Source: Elephas maximus indicus (taxonomy: Eukaryota; Chordata; Mammalia; Proboscidea; Elephantidae). From it: 64,000 bases of DNA. The notes under the pieces were generated by a model. That model made no database searches. It was given only the letters and a program-made list of their open reading frames with translations, and was not told the DNA's origin. The position numbers were made by a program, and so were the translations under genes. Location of the stretch: positions 75,139,553 to 75,203,552 of the forward strand of contig NC_064837.1 of assembly GCF_024166365.1 (NCBI RefSeq). Direction: 5' to 3'. This document shows, piece by piece, positions 21,256 to 32,272 of this stretch. Every line of letters begins with the position of its first letter. The stretch's first letter is position 1.

Positions 21256-22129
21256 TGATACACAATAGTCAACAATTTAAGTTTCTCCATATACATAATG
21301 TATTCCATTCTCCATGCCATATTTCACTTACACTAAAGGACACATTCGAAAGGACAAACCCCGTGGGGTTCCCTCTTAAGAGTTTAACCAGCTCTCTATC
21401 TTTAATGTCCTTCATTAAACAATTTGCTCAAATGGTGGAAACTTCATTCTTGTAAACATTTCTCCTAATAGGGCTGTGGGCTGTGGTGGACATGCCCCCC
21501 AGGCAGAATCTTTCAGCCTTGCCATATAAGAGCTCAATGTCTATAAAGTAGAAAACTGGTACTTGAGAAACAGCACATGGACCCTGAATAGCAGACTCCT
21601 CATGGCTACAAAAGCAGAAGGAAAACTGTCATTCCCCATTCAAAGACATGGTCTGATGGAAAATGCTGATGAATGAGTTCACTTCCCCACTCTCCCTTTC
21701 CCTTTAAAGTCTCATGGCAGGCACAAGAAAACTGTTTGGCTGAGGATAGTGGGAATCTAGGCACTTGTCCAGCAATTTGGCCCTGGAGAAATAGAAATAT
21801 TGAGAGATATATCTGTGGAAGATGTACTATCTACTCTCCTACTGTGTCCAAATTATAAATTTAGCTGTCAGGTAACTGAGTTGGAGATGCCCTATCATAA
21901 AATGTGATAACTGCCACACCTCTCTGAATTAGACCATGGGTAACTCCGAAACCACATGTTGTTGTATAATTCAAGAAGGAATGACATCATTGTGTGTCAA
22001 GAAAGATGCAGCTTGCAAGAGCAATAACAAAATTCAAAGATCTATTCCAGTGTTGAAAGCTAACAAGGTGTCGCTTATCTGAATTACCCATGGTTGAGTA
22101 GTTCAGCTGACTTTGCAGATGTTTTAGAA
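21256..22129. other. Unclassified sequence
   Basis: No gene or named repeat was seen. Short open frames have no recognisable domain. Confidence 0.45.
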
Positions 22130-22265
22130 GAATTCTCCCTGTTTCTTAGAGCTGAATTGTTTCTTCCATTTTACAGAGGTACAAACTGAAAATTGGACAG
22201 GCTAGGGCCTTCCCTAAAGGTCAAGCAGGAGGTCAGTGCCTGAGCCAAGAGTAAAACCTTGCCTT
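22130..22265 (-). mobile_element. MIR SINE fragment
   Basis: TTCCATTTTACAGAGGTACAAACTGAAAATTGGACAGGC...AAAGGTCAAGCAGGAGGTCAGTGCCTGAGCCA follows the reverse complement of MIR (CCATTTTACAGATGAGGAAACTGAGGC...AAGGTCACACAGC). It is an old, diverged copy. Confidence 0.65.
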
Positions 22266-22833
22266 CCTAATTTAAGGAAACTCCTCATAAAATTGTGCCA
22301 TTCTGATGAGTGAGGGCAGGAGACAGGCATTTTGAAGAATTTGACAAGGAAATGTGCTCTGCAAGCCAATGTGCAAACCTGGAGCAATGTCAGCCCCTGT
22401 AGTGATGTTCTCGGTAAAGAAGGCAGCTGAGCTCAGCTCTTCAGGGCTGCTGATACAGGGAAAGAGCTAAAATGCAAACACTGCCTGTGTCCTTCTGCTG
22501 ACTCAGGAAGTACTTAGCTCTCAGCCTCTTGAAACTGCATTTCTTCGGTGCCCTGGGTTTTGAAAGAGACTTTCGATAGGACCACTACTTCTCTTTTCAC
22601 TTCCATCTGGGAACTCTTCAAGTTTTGTCAAGTATTAAATCTATAAGTAATGAATTCAAGGATCAAGTATTAGTAAGTGTCCCTCAGCAAAATCACATCA
22701 GCCCATTTGTCAGTGTTAGTAGCTCCCAGCGCAGAAGGCTGCAGATCCCATGGAAGGGGGTTATGGAGTACAATGACACACACACTTTGGTCAGAAAGTA
22801 CCAGTACACAAGGCCCCATTTGGAGCTAGTGTG
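22266..22833. other. Unclassified sequence
   Basis: Nothing was recognised. GC content is slightly higher than in the surrounding DNA and no long open frame is present. Confidence 0.4.
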
Positions 22834-22976
22834 AAGAGTCATGTCAGGATGTGGGGAGCCATGTGCAGATGTAGAGAGTCACATGTGCATGAGGGGGTCC
22901 CATGCTGTTGTAGGGAACCACATGTTGGTGAGGGAAGTCACATGTGGATATGAGGAGCCATGTGTAGGTGCGAGGG
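22834..22976 (+). repeat. Degenerate ~20-bp minisatellite, about 7 units
   Basis: Successive units share the pattern AGTCACATGTG-ATG-AGGG. They include AGTCATGTCAGGATGTGGGG, AGCCATGTGCAGATGTAGAG, AGTCACATGTGCATGAGGGG, AACCACATGTTGGTGAGGGA, AGTCACATGTGGATATGAGG and AGCCATGTGTAGGTGCGAGG. The period is 18-22 bases and the units are well diverged. Confidence 0.8.
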
Positions 22977-22997
22977 ACTGGACATTAGGGTCATTCC

Positions 22998-23180
22998 AGG
23001 GCAACACGACAGGGCACCTTGTCTTTGGTCTCCCTGACCTTGGTTCTGTTCACCCTCCTTTCCTTTGTCTCTTCCTAACCTCCCTCTCCTCTCTCCTCCT
23101 CCCCACATCCTTCCTCTCTTTCTACTTCCTCTCTTGCCCCACATCTTGGGCCACATTTTCATAGCCTCTCTTTCTCCACC
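22998..23180 (+). repeat. Polypyrimidine-rich tract
   Basis: A strongly C/T-biased stretch (for example CCTCCCTCTCCTCTCTCCTC), densest between 23050 and 23150. It is probably low-complexity sequence. The open frames on both strands across it are composition artefacts. Confidence 0.7.
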
Positions 23181-23351
23181 TAAACCCACGCAGTCTGACC
23201 CATAAACAAGCTAATAGGTGTTCCCAAGAGCTCTGCCCATGGTGTCTTCCTGTTGGGATGCCCTGGCGTTCAGTTCACTAAGGTGTCTGTCTGATTCAAA
23301 GTACTGATGAACATATGTGACAGGTATAGAATAAAGCTTTGATATCAATAT

Positions 23352-23811
23352 ATGTTGTTGTTGTTAGTAGTTGCTGTCGAGTATACTTTGACTCACGACA
23401 ACCTTATGTCCAACAGAACAAAATGTCGCCGGGTTCTTTGCTATTCTCACATTCATCATTTTGTTTGAGTCCACAGTTGTGGTTATTGTGCCAATTCCTC
23501 TCATTGAGGTTTCCGTTGTTTTCACTGACCCTGTACTTTACCAAACATGAAGTTCTTCTCCAACAATGGATCTTTCCTAATGACGTCCAAAGTAAGCAAG
23601 CCAAAATCTCGACATCCTGGCTTCTAAGGAGCACTCTGGTTGTATCTCTTTTAAGACTGATATGTTCGTTCTTTTAGCAGTCCACCGTATATTCAATATT
23701 CTTCACCAACACCACAGTTCAAACACACCAATTCTTTTGTCTTCCTTTTTCACTATTTAACTTTCATATTCATATGAGGTGATTGAACAGACCGTGGCTT
23801 GGGTCAAAATA
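23352..23811 (-). mobile_element. RTE 3'-end fragment
   Basis: It begins with TGTTGTTGTTAGTAGTTGC, the reverse complement of the RTE tail. It continues through the C-terminal region (GACCCTGTACTTTACCAAACATGA; CACCGTATATTCAATATTCTTCACC) to CGTGGCTTGGGTCA. It is a 5'-truncated, diverged copy without coding capacity. Confidence 0.88.
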
Positions 23812-23906
23812 TACATATGCATGTTTGTTTTCAGTGGTTATCTCTGGCTATGGGATATTGGCGATACTTATTTTCCCTTTTAGAGTTTTTATTATATTCA
23901 ATAAAA
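23812..23906 (+). mobile_element. Ancient L1 3' UTR fragment
   Basis: GTGGTTATCTCTGGCTATGGGATATTGGCGATACTTATTTTCCCTTTTAGAG resembles the 3' UTR of old L1M-type elements. The resemblance is partial. Confidence 0.5.
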
Positions 23907-24380
23907 AATAGAAAAGCAATGTGCCCAGCTACTCTTCTGAAAAATTACAGAAGATAAATATCTAACTCTTCTCTTGAAATTCCTTTGACCAAGCTCACAT
24001 GGTTTTTTAGCAAAAATGTGACATTTTACAACTGGGCTAAACCAAAAGCAAAGAAGTTTCCTGAATACAACCAAATGCTTTGAAGGCCAGAGTAGCAGAG
24101 ACAGGGGTCTGGGGACCATGGTTTCAGGGGGCATCTAGGTCAATTGGCATAACAAAATGTATTAAGAAAACATTCTGCATCCCGCTTTGGTGAATGGTGT
24201 CTGGGGTCTTAAATGCTAGCAAGTGGACGTCTAAGATGCATCAATTGGTCTCACCCCACCTGGAGCAAAGGAGAATGAAGAACACCAAAGACACAAGGTA
24301 ATTATGAGCCCAAGAGACAGAAAGGGCCACATAAATCAGAGACTACATAAATCTGAGACCAGAAGAACGAGATGGTGCCC

Positions 24381-25406
24381 TGCCGGGGGCCAGCCTCAGC
24401 AATGAACAGGGTTACCAGAGGAGGGGTAGAGTTCGGCGAAAAAGAATGAGAGGTAGTGTGTCTTATATTTTCATTTTGCAGAAAAAGAAGCCTCTGCTCT
24501 TTATTTTTTACATGGTCTTTTATATCATAAGCTTACAAAAGCATAACATCGCATGATCAACAAAGGGGCAGTACATGATATAATCATAAACATCATTTCC
24601 CAGAGACATAATTTTCCAAGTGACACATAGTACGGTTCCGCATACACACACAAGTACAATGAGTTTTTGTTTAATTGAAGAGAATATTTTGTTGATTTAT
24701 TTTTACACAAAGTAACAATTGACTTCATACTGCTTTACACTTATGCTTAATCTTGCAATACCTTCCACAGTTTTTATAATAATTAATCTTTTTGCAAAAA
24801 CCATTGCCACATAGGCTTTATCCATTTTGTCCAGGGTGGCCAAATTCTTGTAGTCCAGCCACTTTGGGTTACGTCATATTGTCCACGATTATGCCAAGGA
24901 CAATTAGCCCAATCTCTATACCCAAAGACCAGTCAAGCGCAGCAGTGAGCGGGGTAGACGAGAAAGTTGACCTGTAATTGGCTGAGAAATTGGCTGAGAG
25001 AACTCACTGCCTTTTGTTTTTCCACTTTTATGGGATCATGTGTGGGTGGTGGTTTAATCACAAAAGGGCCTCGGTAAATACCAGGATTCCACCATCCTGT
25101 TTTTGTTTTCCATAGTCGAGCTATTTGTTTTCCCCCTAAGACAACTTCATGTTGATCCCTAAGTAATACACGGGCTGTCCCTACCCGGGATTTCACCAGG
25201 GGATTATGAGTAGGACGCCCCCCTCCAAAGGTCCCTAAATCTATAATGGAATTTTATGCTTATACATTCTGCTATACACAGGCTGAAAATGAAACAGAAA
25301 CATAACACAGATGACAGAGATATTCCTGACTTTTCAGGAATTCTTCGATGTTTATGCTGGGGGCAGTGGGTGCAGAGGGGCCGCCCTTGCAGCCTGGCTC
25401 CCAGCA
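24381..25406 (-). mobile_element. Solo LTR of an MMTV-like endogenous betaretrovirus
   Basis: A 1026-bp block begins TG and ends CA. It interrupts L1 sequence and is flanked by a perfect 6-bp repeat, GTGCCC, at 24375-24380 and 25407-25412. A 6-bp duplication is the integration signature of betaretroviruses. On the minus strand it reads as an LTR, with a TATAAAAG box (24517-24524), an AATAAA signal (24500-24505) and then about 110 bases to the end. No gag, pol or env is present, so it is a recombined solo LTR. The long U3 carries a superantigen-like frame, a trait known from mouse mammary tumour virus (MMTV). Confidence 0.85.
24933..25259 (-). pseudogene. Superantigen-like (MMTV Sag-related) LTR reading frame, broken
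   Basis: A minus-strand frame inside the LTR U3 is open for roughly 108 codons without an ATG (25196 is a GTG). It contains WWNPGIYRGPF at 25062-25094. That Trp-Trp, Pro-Gly, Tyr-Arg-Gly-Pro arrangement resembles the conserved core of the MMTV superantigen. Sag is a type II membrane glycoprotein that crosslinks MHC class II with T-cell receptor beta chains. A hydrophobic run at about 25256-25310 lies in another frame, and a Trp-rich segment at about 24795-24930 in a third. The frame is therefore shifted at least twice and ends early at 24933, with no intact protein. The assignment rests on remembered family resemblance. Confidence 0.6.
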
Positions 25407-25911
25407 GTGCCCAGCTACAGCTGATAACTGCCCTGACAGGAACACAACAGAGAACCCCTGAGAGAGCAGGAGAGCAGTGGGATGCAGACGTCAAATTCTG
25501 ACTGAAACTAGAAGGACCTGAGGTCATGGTCTGTGGACCTTCTGTTAGCCCAAGACTAGAACTATTCCCAAAGCCAACTCTTCAGACAGGAATTGGACTA
25601 GACTATAAGATAGAAAATGATGCTGGTGAGGAGTGAGCTTCTTGGCTCAAGTAGGCACATGAGACTATGTGGGCAGCTCCTGTCTGGAGGGGAGATGAGA
25701 AGGCAGAGGGGTGCAGGAACTGGCTGAATGGACACAGGAAATACAGGGTGGAGAGGAGGAGTGTACTGTCTCATTAGGAGGAGAGCAACTAGGAGTACAA
25801 AGCAAGGCGTACATAAATTTTTGTATGACAGACTTGATTTGTAAACTTTCACTTAAAGCAAATAAAAAAAGAAAAATGAAAAAAAAAGTGATGTTTTATT
25901 TGGTGACTATA

Positions 25912-26604
25912 TTTACTCTTCTTAAATAAAGATTGGATCATATTACATCCAGCTTGAAACTCATCAGTGTCCTTTCACAGCACTGAAAAAAATCCAAGCT
26001 CCTTATTGTGGCTGATAAGGTCCCATGCAATCAGATCATTTCTTCCTTTTCAACTGTACCTGGGCCTCGTTTCCCCTTGCTTACCACATTCCAGCCTCAT
26101 GGCACAACCGAAAAAAATCAAACCCATTGCCCTCGAGTCGATTCCGACTCATAGCAACCCTATAGGACAGAGTAGAACTGCCCCATAGAGTTTCCAAGGA
26201 GTGCCTGGTAGATTAGAACTGACAACCTTTTGGTTAGCAGCCATAGCACTTAACCACTACACCACCAGTGTTTCCCATGGCACATTAAAAAAAAAAAAGA
26301 ACATTACTTGCTTCAAATTTGTCAAAGCCTTGGTCCACCATTCGGGCTCTTGCACAAGCTGTGTGCACTGCCGGAGCCCTTATACAATTAATTCCTTCCT
26401 GTTGTTTGTTAGATATGGGCCCCTAAGTGAAGTCTTTCTTGATAACTTTAGCCAAAGCATTGGCCCATGCCATTTGTTTCCTTCATAATAACTTGCAGTT
26501 AGTTTTAGTTGTCTCTTTACTTGTTTGTGTTTGCTTTAACCTCTACAGAGGCAGGGGTTATGTTTGTCTTGTTTATTAAAGTAGCCCCCACACTTAGAAA
26601 AGTG
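25912..26604 (+). mobile_element. L2 LINE 3' region, split by AfroSINE
   Basis: GGATCATATTACATCC...AAACTCATCAGTGTCC, then TCCAAGCTCCTTATTGTGGCTGATAAGG and ACATTCCAGCCTCATGG, follow the L2 3' region. The match resumes after the SINE with CGGGCTCTTGCACAAGCTGT. It finishes at GTTTATTAAAGTAGCCCCCACACTTAG...GTTTGGCAC. It is ancient and diverged. Confidence 0.75.
26108..26275 (-). mobile_element. AfroSINE with 9-bp target duplication
   Basis: A complete AfroSINE in reverse orientation (ATTGCCCTCGAGTCGATTCC ... CACCAGTGTTTCC). CATGGCACA occurs at 26098-26106 and 26276-26284, the break point inside the L2 copy. An A-run follows on the right. Confidence 0.92.
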
Positions 26605-28900
26605 TTTGGCACTTTCTTCTTGTCTTTCATTGCTTTGGCTTTTTGGGGCCTCTTGCCATTTCACATAAAGTTGAGGATTGTTTTTTCCATTCCTGTAAGG
26701 AAGGCTGTTGGCATTTTGATTGAGATTGCGTTGAATGTATAGATCGCTTTGGGTAGTATTGACATCTTAACAATATTAAGTCTTCCAATCCAAGAACACA
26801 AACATCTTTCCATTTAATTAAGTCTTCTTTAATCTTCTTTCAGCAGTGTTTTATAATTTTCATTGTATGAGACCTTCACATCTCTAGATAGTTTTATTCC
26901 TAGGTATTTTATTCTTTTAGATATTATTGTAAATGGAACTATTTCCCTAATTTCCCTTTCAGATTTCTCATTGCTGGTGTATAGAAACTCAATTGATTTT
27001 TGTTTGTTGATTTTGTACCCTCCAAATTTGCTAAATTCCTCTATTAGCTCTAGAAGTTTACTTGTGGACTCTTTGGGATTTTCTGTATATGTGATCATAA
27101 CATCCACATATAGAAATAATTTTACTTCTTCATTTCCAACCTGGATATCTTTTATTTTTCTTGTCTTTTACTCTGTCTAGGACTTGTAGTACGATATTGA
27201 ATAGAAGTGATGAAAGCAGGCACCCACCCTTGTCTTATTCCCAATTTCAAGGGAAAATCTCTCAGACTTTCTCCATTAAGTATACTGTTGGCTGTTGGCT
27301 TTTCATGTATACCCTGAATCAGACTGAGGAACTTCCCTTGTATTCAAATCTTCTTTAGAGTTTTCATCAAGAAACAGCATTGGATTTTATTAAATTTTTT
27401 TCTGCATTCATGCAGAAGATCATGTGGTTCTTTTCCTTTGTTCTATTGATGGAATGTATTACACTGATTGACTTCCTTATGTTGAACCATCCCTGTATTC
27501 CTGGAATAAGTCCCACTTGGTCATGGTGTGTGAATCTTTTAATGTGCTGTTGGATTCTGCTTGCTAGTATTTTGTTGAAGGTTTTTGCATCTGTATTCTT
27601 AAGGTATATTGGCCTGTAATTTTCTTTTCTTGTGGTGTCTATCTGGTTTAACTATCAGGGTTATTTTTGCTTCATAGAATGAATTAGGGAGTATTCCTTC
27701 TTTCTCCATCTTTTGGAAGAGTTTAAACAGTATTGGTGTCAATTCTCCTTTAAATGTTTGGTTGAATTCCCCAGTGTAGCCATGTGGTCCAGGATTTGTT
27801 GTTGTTAGGTGGTTTTTGATCACTGATTTGATCTCTTCACTTGTTATGGGTCTGTTGAGATGTTCTATTTCCTCTTAAGTCAGTTCGGGTAGATTGTGTG
27901 CTTCTAAGAATTTGTCCATTTTATCTAGATGATCAGGTTTTTTGCCGTACGTTGTTAATAATATTCTGTCATAATTCTCTTTATTTCTATCGGGTCAGTT
28001 GTAATGTCCCTTCTTTCATTTTTTATTCTTGTTATTTCCATTTTTTCTCTTCTCTTTGTCAGCCTAATTAAAGGTTTGTCAGTTTTATTGATCTTTTCAG
28101 AGAACCAACATTTAGTTTTACTGATTCTATTGTTTTACTGTTTTTGATTTTATTTATTTCTGTTCTGATCTTTATTACTCCCGTTCTTCTGGTAGGTTTA
28201 GACTTAGTTTGCTTTTCTCTTTCTAGTTCCTGGAGTTGTTGAGTTAGGCTGTTGATTTGAATTTTCCTTCTTTTTTTCCTGTAGGCATGTCCTCTGAGTA
28301 CTGCCTTCACCGCATCTCACAAGGTTTGCTATGTTGTGCTTTCATTTTCATTTGACTCCAGGAAATTTGTGGTTTCTCTTTTGTTTCTCCCTTGACCCAT
28401 TGGTAGCTTAATTGTGCATTGTTTAATTTCCATATGTTTGTGTATTTTTCAGTTTTTTTTTTTTCCTGTTCTTGATTTCTAGCTTCACTCTGTTTTGGTC
28501 AAAGAAAATATTTTGTATGATTTCAATATTTTCAATTTATCAAGTCTTGCCTTGTGACCTAATGTGTGGTCTACCCTGGAGAATAATCCATGTGCACTAG
28601 AGTATATTGTTCATTATATATAATGATTTTTTTTATATATATAGTGTTCATGTTTATCTCTTCTAACAGATTTGGTCCTAAAGTCTACTTTGTCTCATAT
28701 TAAGATTACCACCTCAGTTCTCTTTTGGTAATTATTTGCATGGAATATTTTTTTTCCATCTTTTCACTTTCATCCCACTTGTGTCCTTAGGTCTAAAGTG
28801 TTTCTCTTGTAAATAGCATATAGTTGGATCATGCTTTTTTTCTATTCTGCCAGTCTCTGCCATTTGATTAGAGCATTCAATCAAAACTGTAATTATCAAT
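26605..28900 (-). pseudogene. L1 ORF2 remnant with mutated active site
   Basis: Homology to ORF2 includes the post-palm region at 26829-27107 ([34 protein letters not shown]), a fingers-region frame at 27599-27823 and a linker at 28068-28310. The RT catalytic box reads YVDV at about 27100-27112, where active L1 has FADD, so one catalytic aspartate is lost. The endonuclease is partly deleted and the C-terminus is absent. Confidence 0.85.
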
Positions 28901-29419
28901 AAGAAATGACTTAGTTCTTCTGTTTTGTTACTTGTTTTTTGTGTGACCTAAGCCTCTTTTTTCTTTGCCTTTACTACTGCTTGCTTTTGTGTTTCGTTGG
29001 TTTATTGTAGTGAGCCTTTTTGATTTCCTTCTCCTTCCCTTTTTTGCATGTTTTTAGATATTTTCCTAGTGGTTACCATGAATATTACATTCAACAGCTT
29101 GTATTTATAACATTTTTTTTTTTGTAACATCCTAGGGAAATTCATTACCAACTTACTTCAGTAACATACAAGAAATTCTATACCTATACCATTCATCCTG
29201 CCCCTTCCCCATTCTGTTGTTATCTCTAATTATGTATTTCTATTTCGTGTGTTTTGTAACCTAATTTTATCCTTGCTTTTTAAACATTTGTCATTTAAAA
29301 ACATGAAGGACAAAACAATTAGAATTATCAAGCATGAGTACCTTATTACTAGCCCTTATACTTGTCCATACAATTCCCTTTATTACGGATCTTTCTTTTT
29401 ATGAATGTCTTTGAATTAG

Positions 29420-30215
29420 TATTTTTTGTAGGGTCAGTGTGGTGGATATAAACTCTCTCAGCTTCTGTTTGTCTAGAAATGTTTTAATTTTTTCTTCATT
29501 CTCAAAGGACAGCCTCACTAGGCATAGTATTCTAGGTTGACTTTTTTTTTTCTTCTTTTTCTTTCAGCACTTTAAAGATTTTATTCCATTACCTTCTGGC
29601 CTCCAATATTTCTGAGAATTTTCACTCAGTCTTTTTGGAGCTCCTTTGTATGTGACTGTTTGCTTCTCTCTAACTGCTTTTAGGTCTCTCTTTTACTTTT
29701 TGAGAGTCTAACTTTTTGAGAGATCTTGGTGTAAATCTCTTTGGGTTTATCCTGCTTGGGTTCTTTGTGCTTCTTGGATTTGTATATTCATGTTTTTCAT
29801 TAGAATGGGGAAATTTTCTGTCACTATTTCTTGGAATATTCTTTTGGTCCTTTTCTTCCTCTCTTCTCCTTCTGGAACTCCCATGATGCATATATTAGGT
29901 CTCTTGTTGTTGTCCCATAATTCTATTAAAACTGTACTCAGCCTTCTTGAGCCTCCCTCTTGTTGCTCTTTAGCCTCAGTAATTTTAAATATCTTATCCT
30001 GTAATTCACTGATTTTTTTCTTCTGCCTAATTAAATCTGTTGGTAAGTTCTTCTGTTGTGTTTCTCATTTCATTTATTGTCCATTTCAGTTGCCATATTT
30101 CTTTTTTCAGATCCTTATTTTGTACTTGCATTGTTTTCCTTATTTCTTTGATATCTTTGTCTATGTTTTTCCTTAACTCTTTATTGTTTAACATTATTGC
30201 AATATATTCTTCCAT
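29420..30215 (-). pseudogene. L1 ORF1 remnant
   Basis: The coiled coil is readable at 30027-30215 (NKELRKNIDKDIKEIRKTMQ). The RRM region is readable at 29670-29891, where SNEKHEYTNPRSTKNPSRIN lies in a shifted frame. Several frame breaks occur and no functional product is expected. The start is near 30215, immediately downstream of the 5' UTR. Confidence 0.8.
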
Positions 30216-30239
30216 TTTTTTTCATTATCTGGATATCCC

Positions 30240-32272
30240 TAGATGTACTTTCACTCGCTTCATCATGTTCATTTATATGAACCATCATTTCTCTCTTCTT
30301 TGTGGGTCTTGTGATTTTTTTGTTGGGGCATTGGAATTTTCAAGGATGTTAGCTTTCTCAGTTCTCTTCAGTATTTGGTGTTTTTGCCCACACTACTTTC
30401 TGCAAAAAACTCTTAGGTGGGCAGAGCCTTTGGCTTTTGCTTACCATTTCCTCTATCTCTCTGTGATAGCTCTTTCTCCTTCCTTGGTTTAGTTAGGATT
30501 CAAAAGTTCCAGATTCCAGTTTTCAATTTTTAATGTCTCTGAAATACTCCACAGGACAAGCTGTGAACAATCTGGCCACCAGCAGGCACCAGGGGTGCAG
30601 TCCTCTCTCTCTCTGGTTATTAGTCCCAGAGAGTAATGGTTTCTATAACCATGTTTTCAGTAGGAAAACCCACTCCCAGTGAGCCTCCTTCTGGGCTGGG
30701 TATAGCCCTTTGGTTTTATCCAAGGTTTCCTTCTCTGCTCTGTGGAGCATTCAGGGGAAGGACAGGTAGACATCCCTCCATTTCAGGAGAAGGAGTGGCT
30801 GGCACTCCCCAGAATGACCTCTGTAAGGACTGTTTTGTTGGATTTAGAGCTCCAGTGGCCCTGTAGTTGGGGAGCAGTCTCCATTTAGGTGACCCTCCTC
30901 CTGGCTCCACTCTAAGGAACCTTCTGTTGGCTGTGGGTATAGCCTTCATTCAAGATGCCTGCTTCCTAGCATATAGCAGCCTTAGTCAACAAACTTTAAT
31001 AGCAACCAGAAGGGGTCCAGACAGACCCAAATTATCCCTCAGGGAGGTATGTCCTGTTGGTTTCAGAGGCCTCAGCTATAGGGTTAACAGGAAGACAGAT
31101 ACAGTGCTGAACATGGCAGCAGACTCCACTGCAGGGGCTTTCTGTAACAGTTTGCAACAGCCTGGCAATCAATGGTTACCAGGTGGCAGAGGGGGGACAA
31201 GCTCCATCCAGATCCCCAGGGAAGTCTGACCTGTTGCTATCAGAGCCCCCCAGTAGATTGTTGGCTGTGAGTGCAGCCTCCACTCAAGACACCTGCTTCC
31301 TAGCACACAGCAGCTTCTGTCAGCAGTCCTCAGGGCCAACTGAAAGTGGGGGCAGACTAACCCAAATTGACCTCAAGAGAGGTTTGTCCTGCTGGTTTTA
31401 GAGGCCGGGGCTATATGGGGTGCATAGGGAGGCAGGTAGAGTGCTGACTGTGGAAGAAAACTCCCCTGTAGGAACCTTCTGTAGCTATTCACAGCAGGCT
31501 TGCAGGTGTCAGTGTCCAAGTGTGGGAGGGGTTGTCATGCTGCAAACAGACCCCCAGGGAGGTTTGCCTTGTTGCTTTCAGAACCCACACCCTCCCCAAC
31601 AGTATGCTGGCTGTGGGTGTAGCCTTCACTCAAGATGGCTGCTTCCTAGCACACAGCAGCCTTAGTCAGCAGTCCTCAGTGCTAACCAAAAGGGGAAGCA
31701 GGCAGACCAGCGCTGACTCCCTGGGAGGTCTACCTTGTTGGTTTCAGAAGCCTGAGCTATGGGGGGTACACAGGAATACAGGTAACGTGTTGACTATGAG
31801 AGTGGACTCCACTGCAAGACGCTTCCGTAGCAATATACTGTAGGCTTGCAGCTGACAGTGTCTGTGTGAGAGAGGTGCTGGCACACTCCAAACGGACCCT
31901 TGGGGAGGTCTACTTTTTTTATTTTAGTGCAGAAGTTTGGGGTTCTGTCTCTTTGTATAGGCAGAAGGCATGGTGGTTAGGGAAGCTGGCTTTTTTACAA
32001 AGGCCACTTCCTGAGTCCACAGCAGCTGGCGGCCCACATGATGCCGGGGGAGTGGTGGGGTGAGGGGTAGGGATGGTGGGAGAAGTGATTTCCTACCATA
32101 TGCAACTCTTTGTGGATTCATTCATTCTTGCATGTCTGCAGTTCCCTGTTACTTTTCTCTGCTTCTGACTCAGAGTCCTTCAAAGCTGGGCATCATTTGT
32201 TCCCTTGTTGCATTTCTTTTTGTATTTGTGAGGAAGGTTGGAATGATTTATGCTGCCATCCTCCTAGAATCC
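30240..32272 (-). promoter_or_regulatory. L1 5' UTR with ~340-bp tandem monomers
   Basis: Three clear copies of a unit of about 340 bp are present. One landmark, CAAGATGCCTGCTTCCTAGCA and its variants, recurs at about 30950, 31285 and 31630. A second, a GGGAGGT-type block followed by CCTTGTTGGTTTCAGA, recurs at about 31040, 31380, 31556 and 31725. A degraded further unit lies near 30785. The unit differs in length and sequence from the 213-bp monomers of the nested L1. Open frames here (30867-31229, 31520-31843) are repeat artefacts. Confidence 0.8.

Larger units (their letters stand above)
24029..25887 (+). mobile_element. 5'-truncated L1 3' UTR, split by a retroviral LTR
   Basis: Segments 24029-24380 and 25407-25887 together give the 3' UTR of the local L1 family. 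They match the reverse complement of 8694-9520 (GGTGTCTGGGGTCTTAAATG; GATGCATCAATTGGTCTC; TGTAAACTTTCACTTAAAG). The copy ends in an A-rich tail. Possible target duplication: GTGACATTTTA (24018-24028) and GTGATGTTTTA (25888-25898), matching at 9 of 11 positions. It was inserted before the LTR, which lies wholly inside it. Confidence 0.85.
26605..32272 (-). mobile_element. Older L1 with 5' UTR monomers, 3' part missing
   Basis: A minus-strand L1 runs from its 5' start (GGGGATTCTAGGAGGATGGC, read from 32272) through a 5' UTR of about 2 kb, ORF1, the inter-ORF region and ORF2. It breaks off within the C-terminal half of ORF2 at 26605, against L2 sequence. Divergence is greater than in the nested L1. 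A TA-rich interruption near 28600-28660 has replaced part of the endonuclease region. Confidence 0.88.

Noticed and set aside
23004..23189. Arginine/glycine-rich frame on the minus strand
   Set aside because: It is an artefact of the polypyrimidine tract.
24381..25406. A full provirus or a piece of env
   Set aside because: The TG...CA block flanked by a single 6-bp duplication is only 1026 bp and has one set of LTR signals. The readable frame fits an LTR-encoded Sag-like product better than env, pol or gag.
25204..25527. Minus-strand open frame of 107 codons
   Set aside because: It runs from L1 3' UTR into the LTR across the integration junction, so it is a chance fusion. Only the hydrophobic run inside the LTR is of possible interest.
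30716..31843. Several 77-120-codon open frames
   Set aside because: All fall in the tandem-repeated 5' UTR of the older L1 and repeat the same text from unit to unit.
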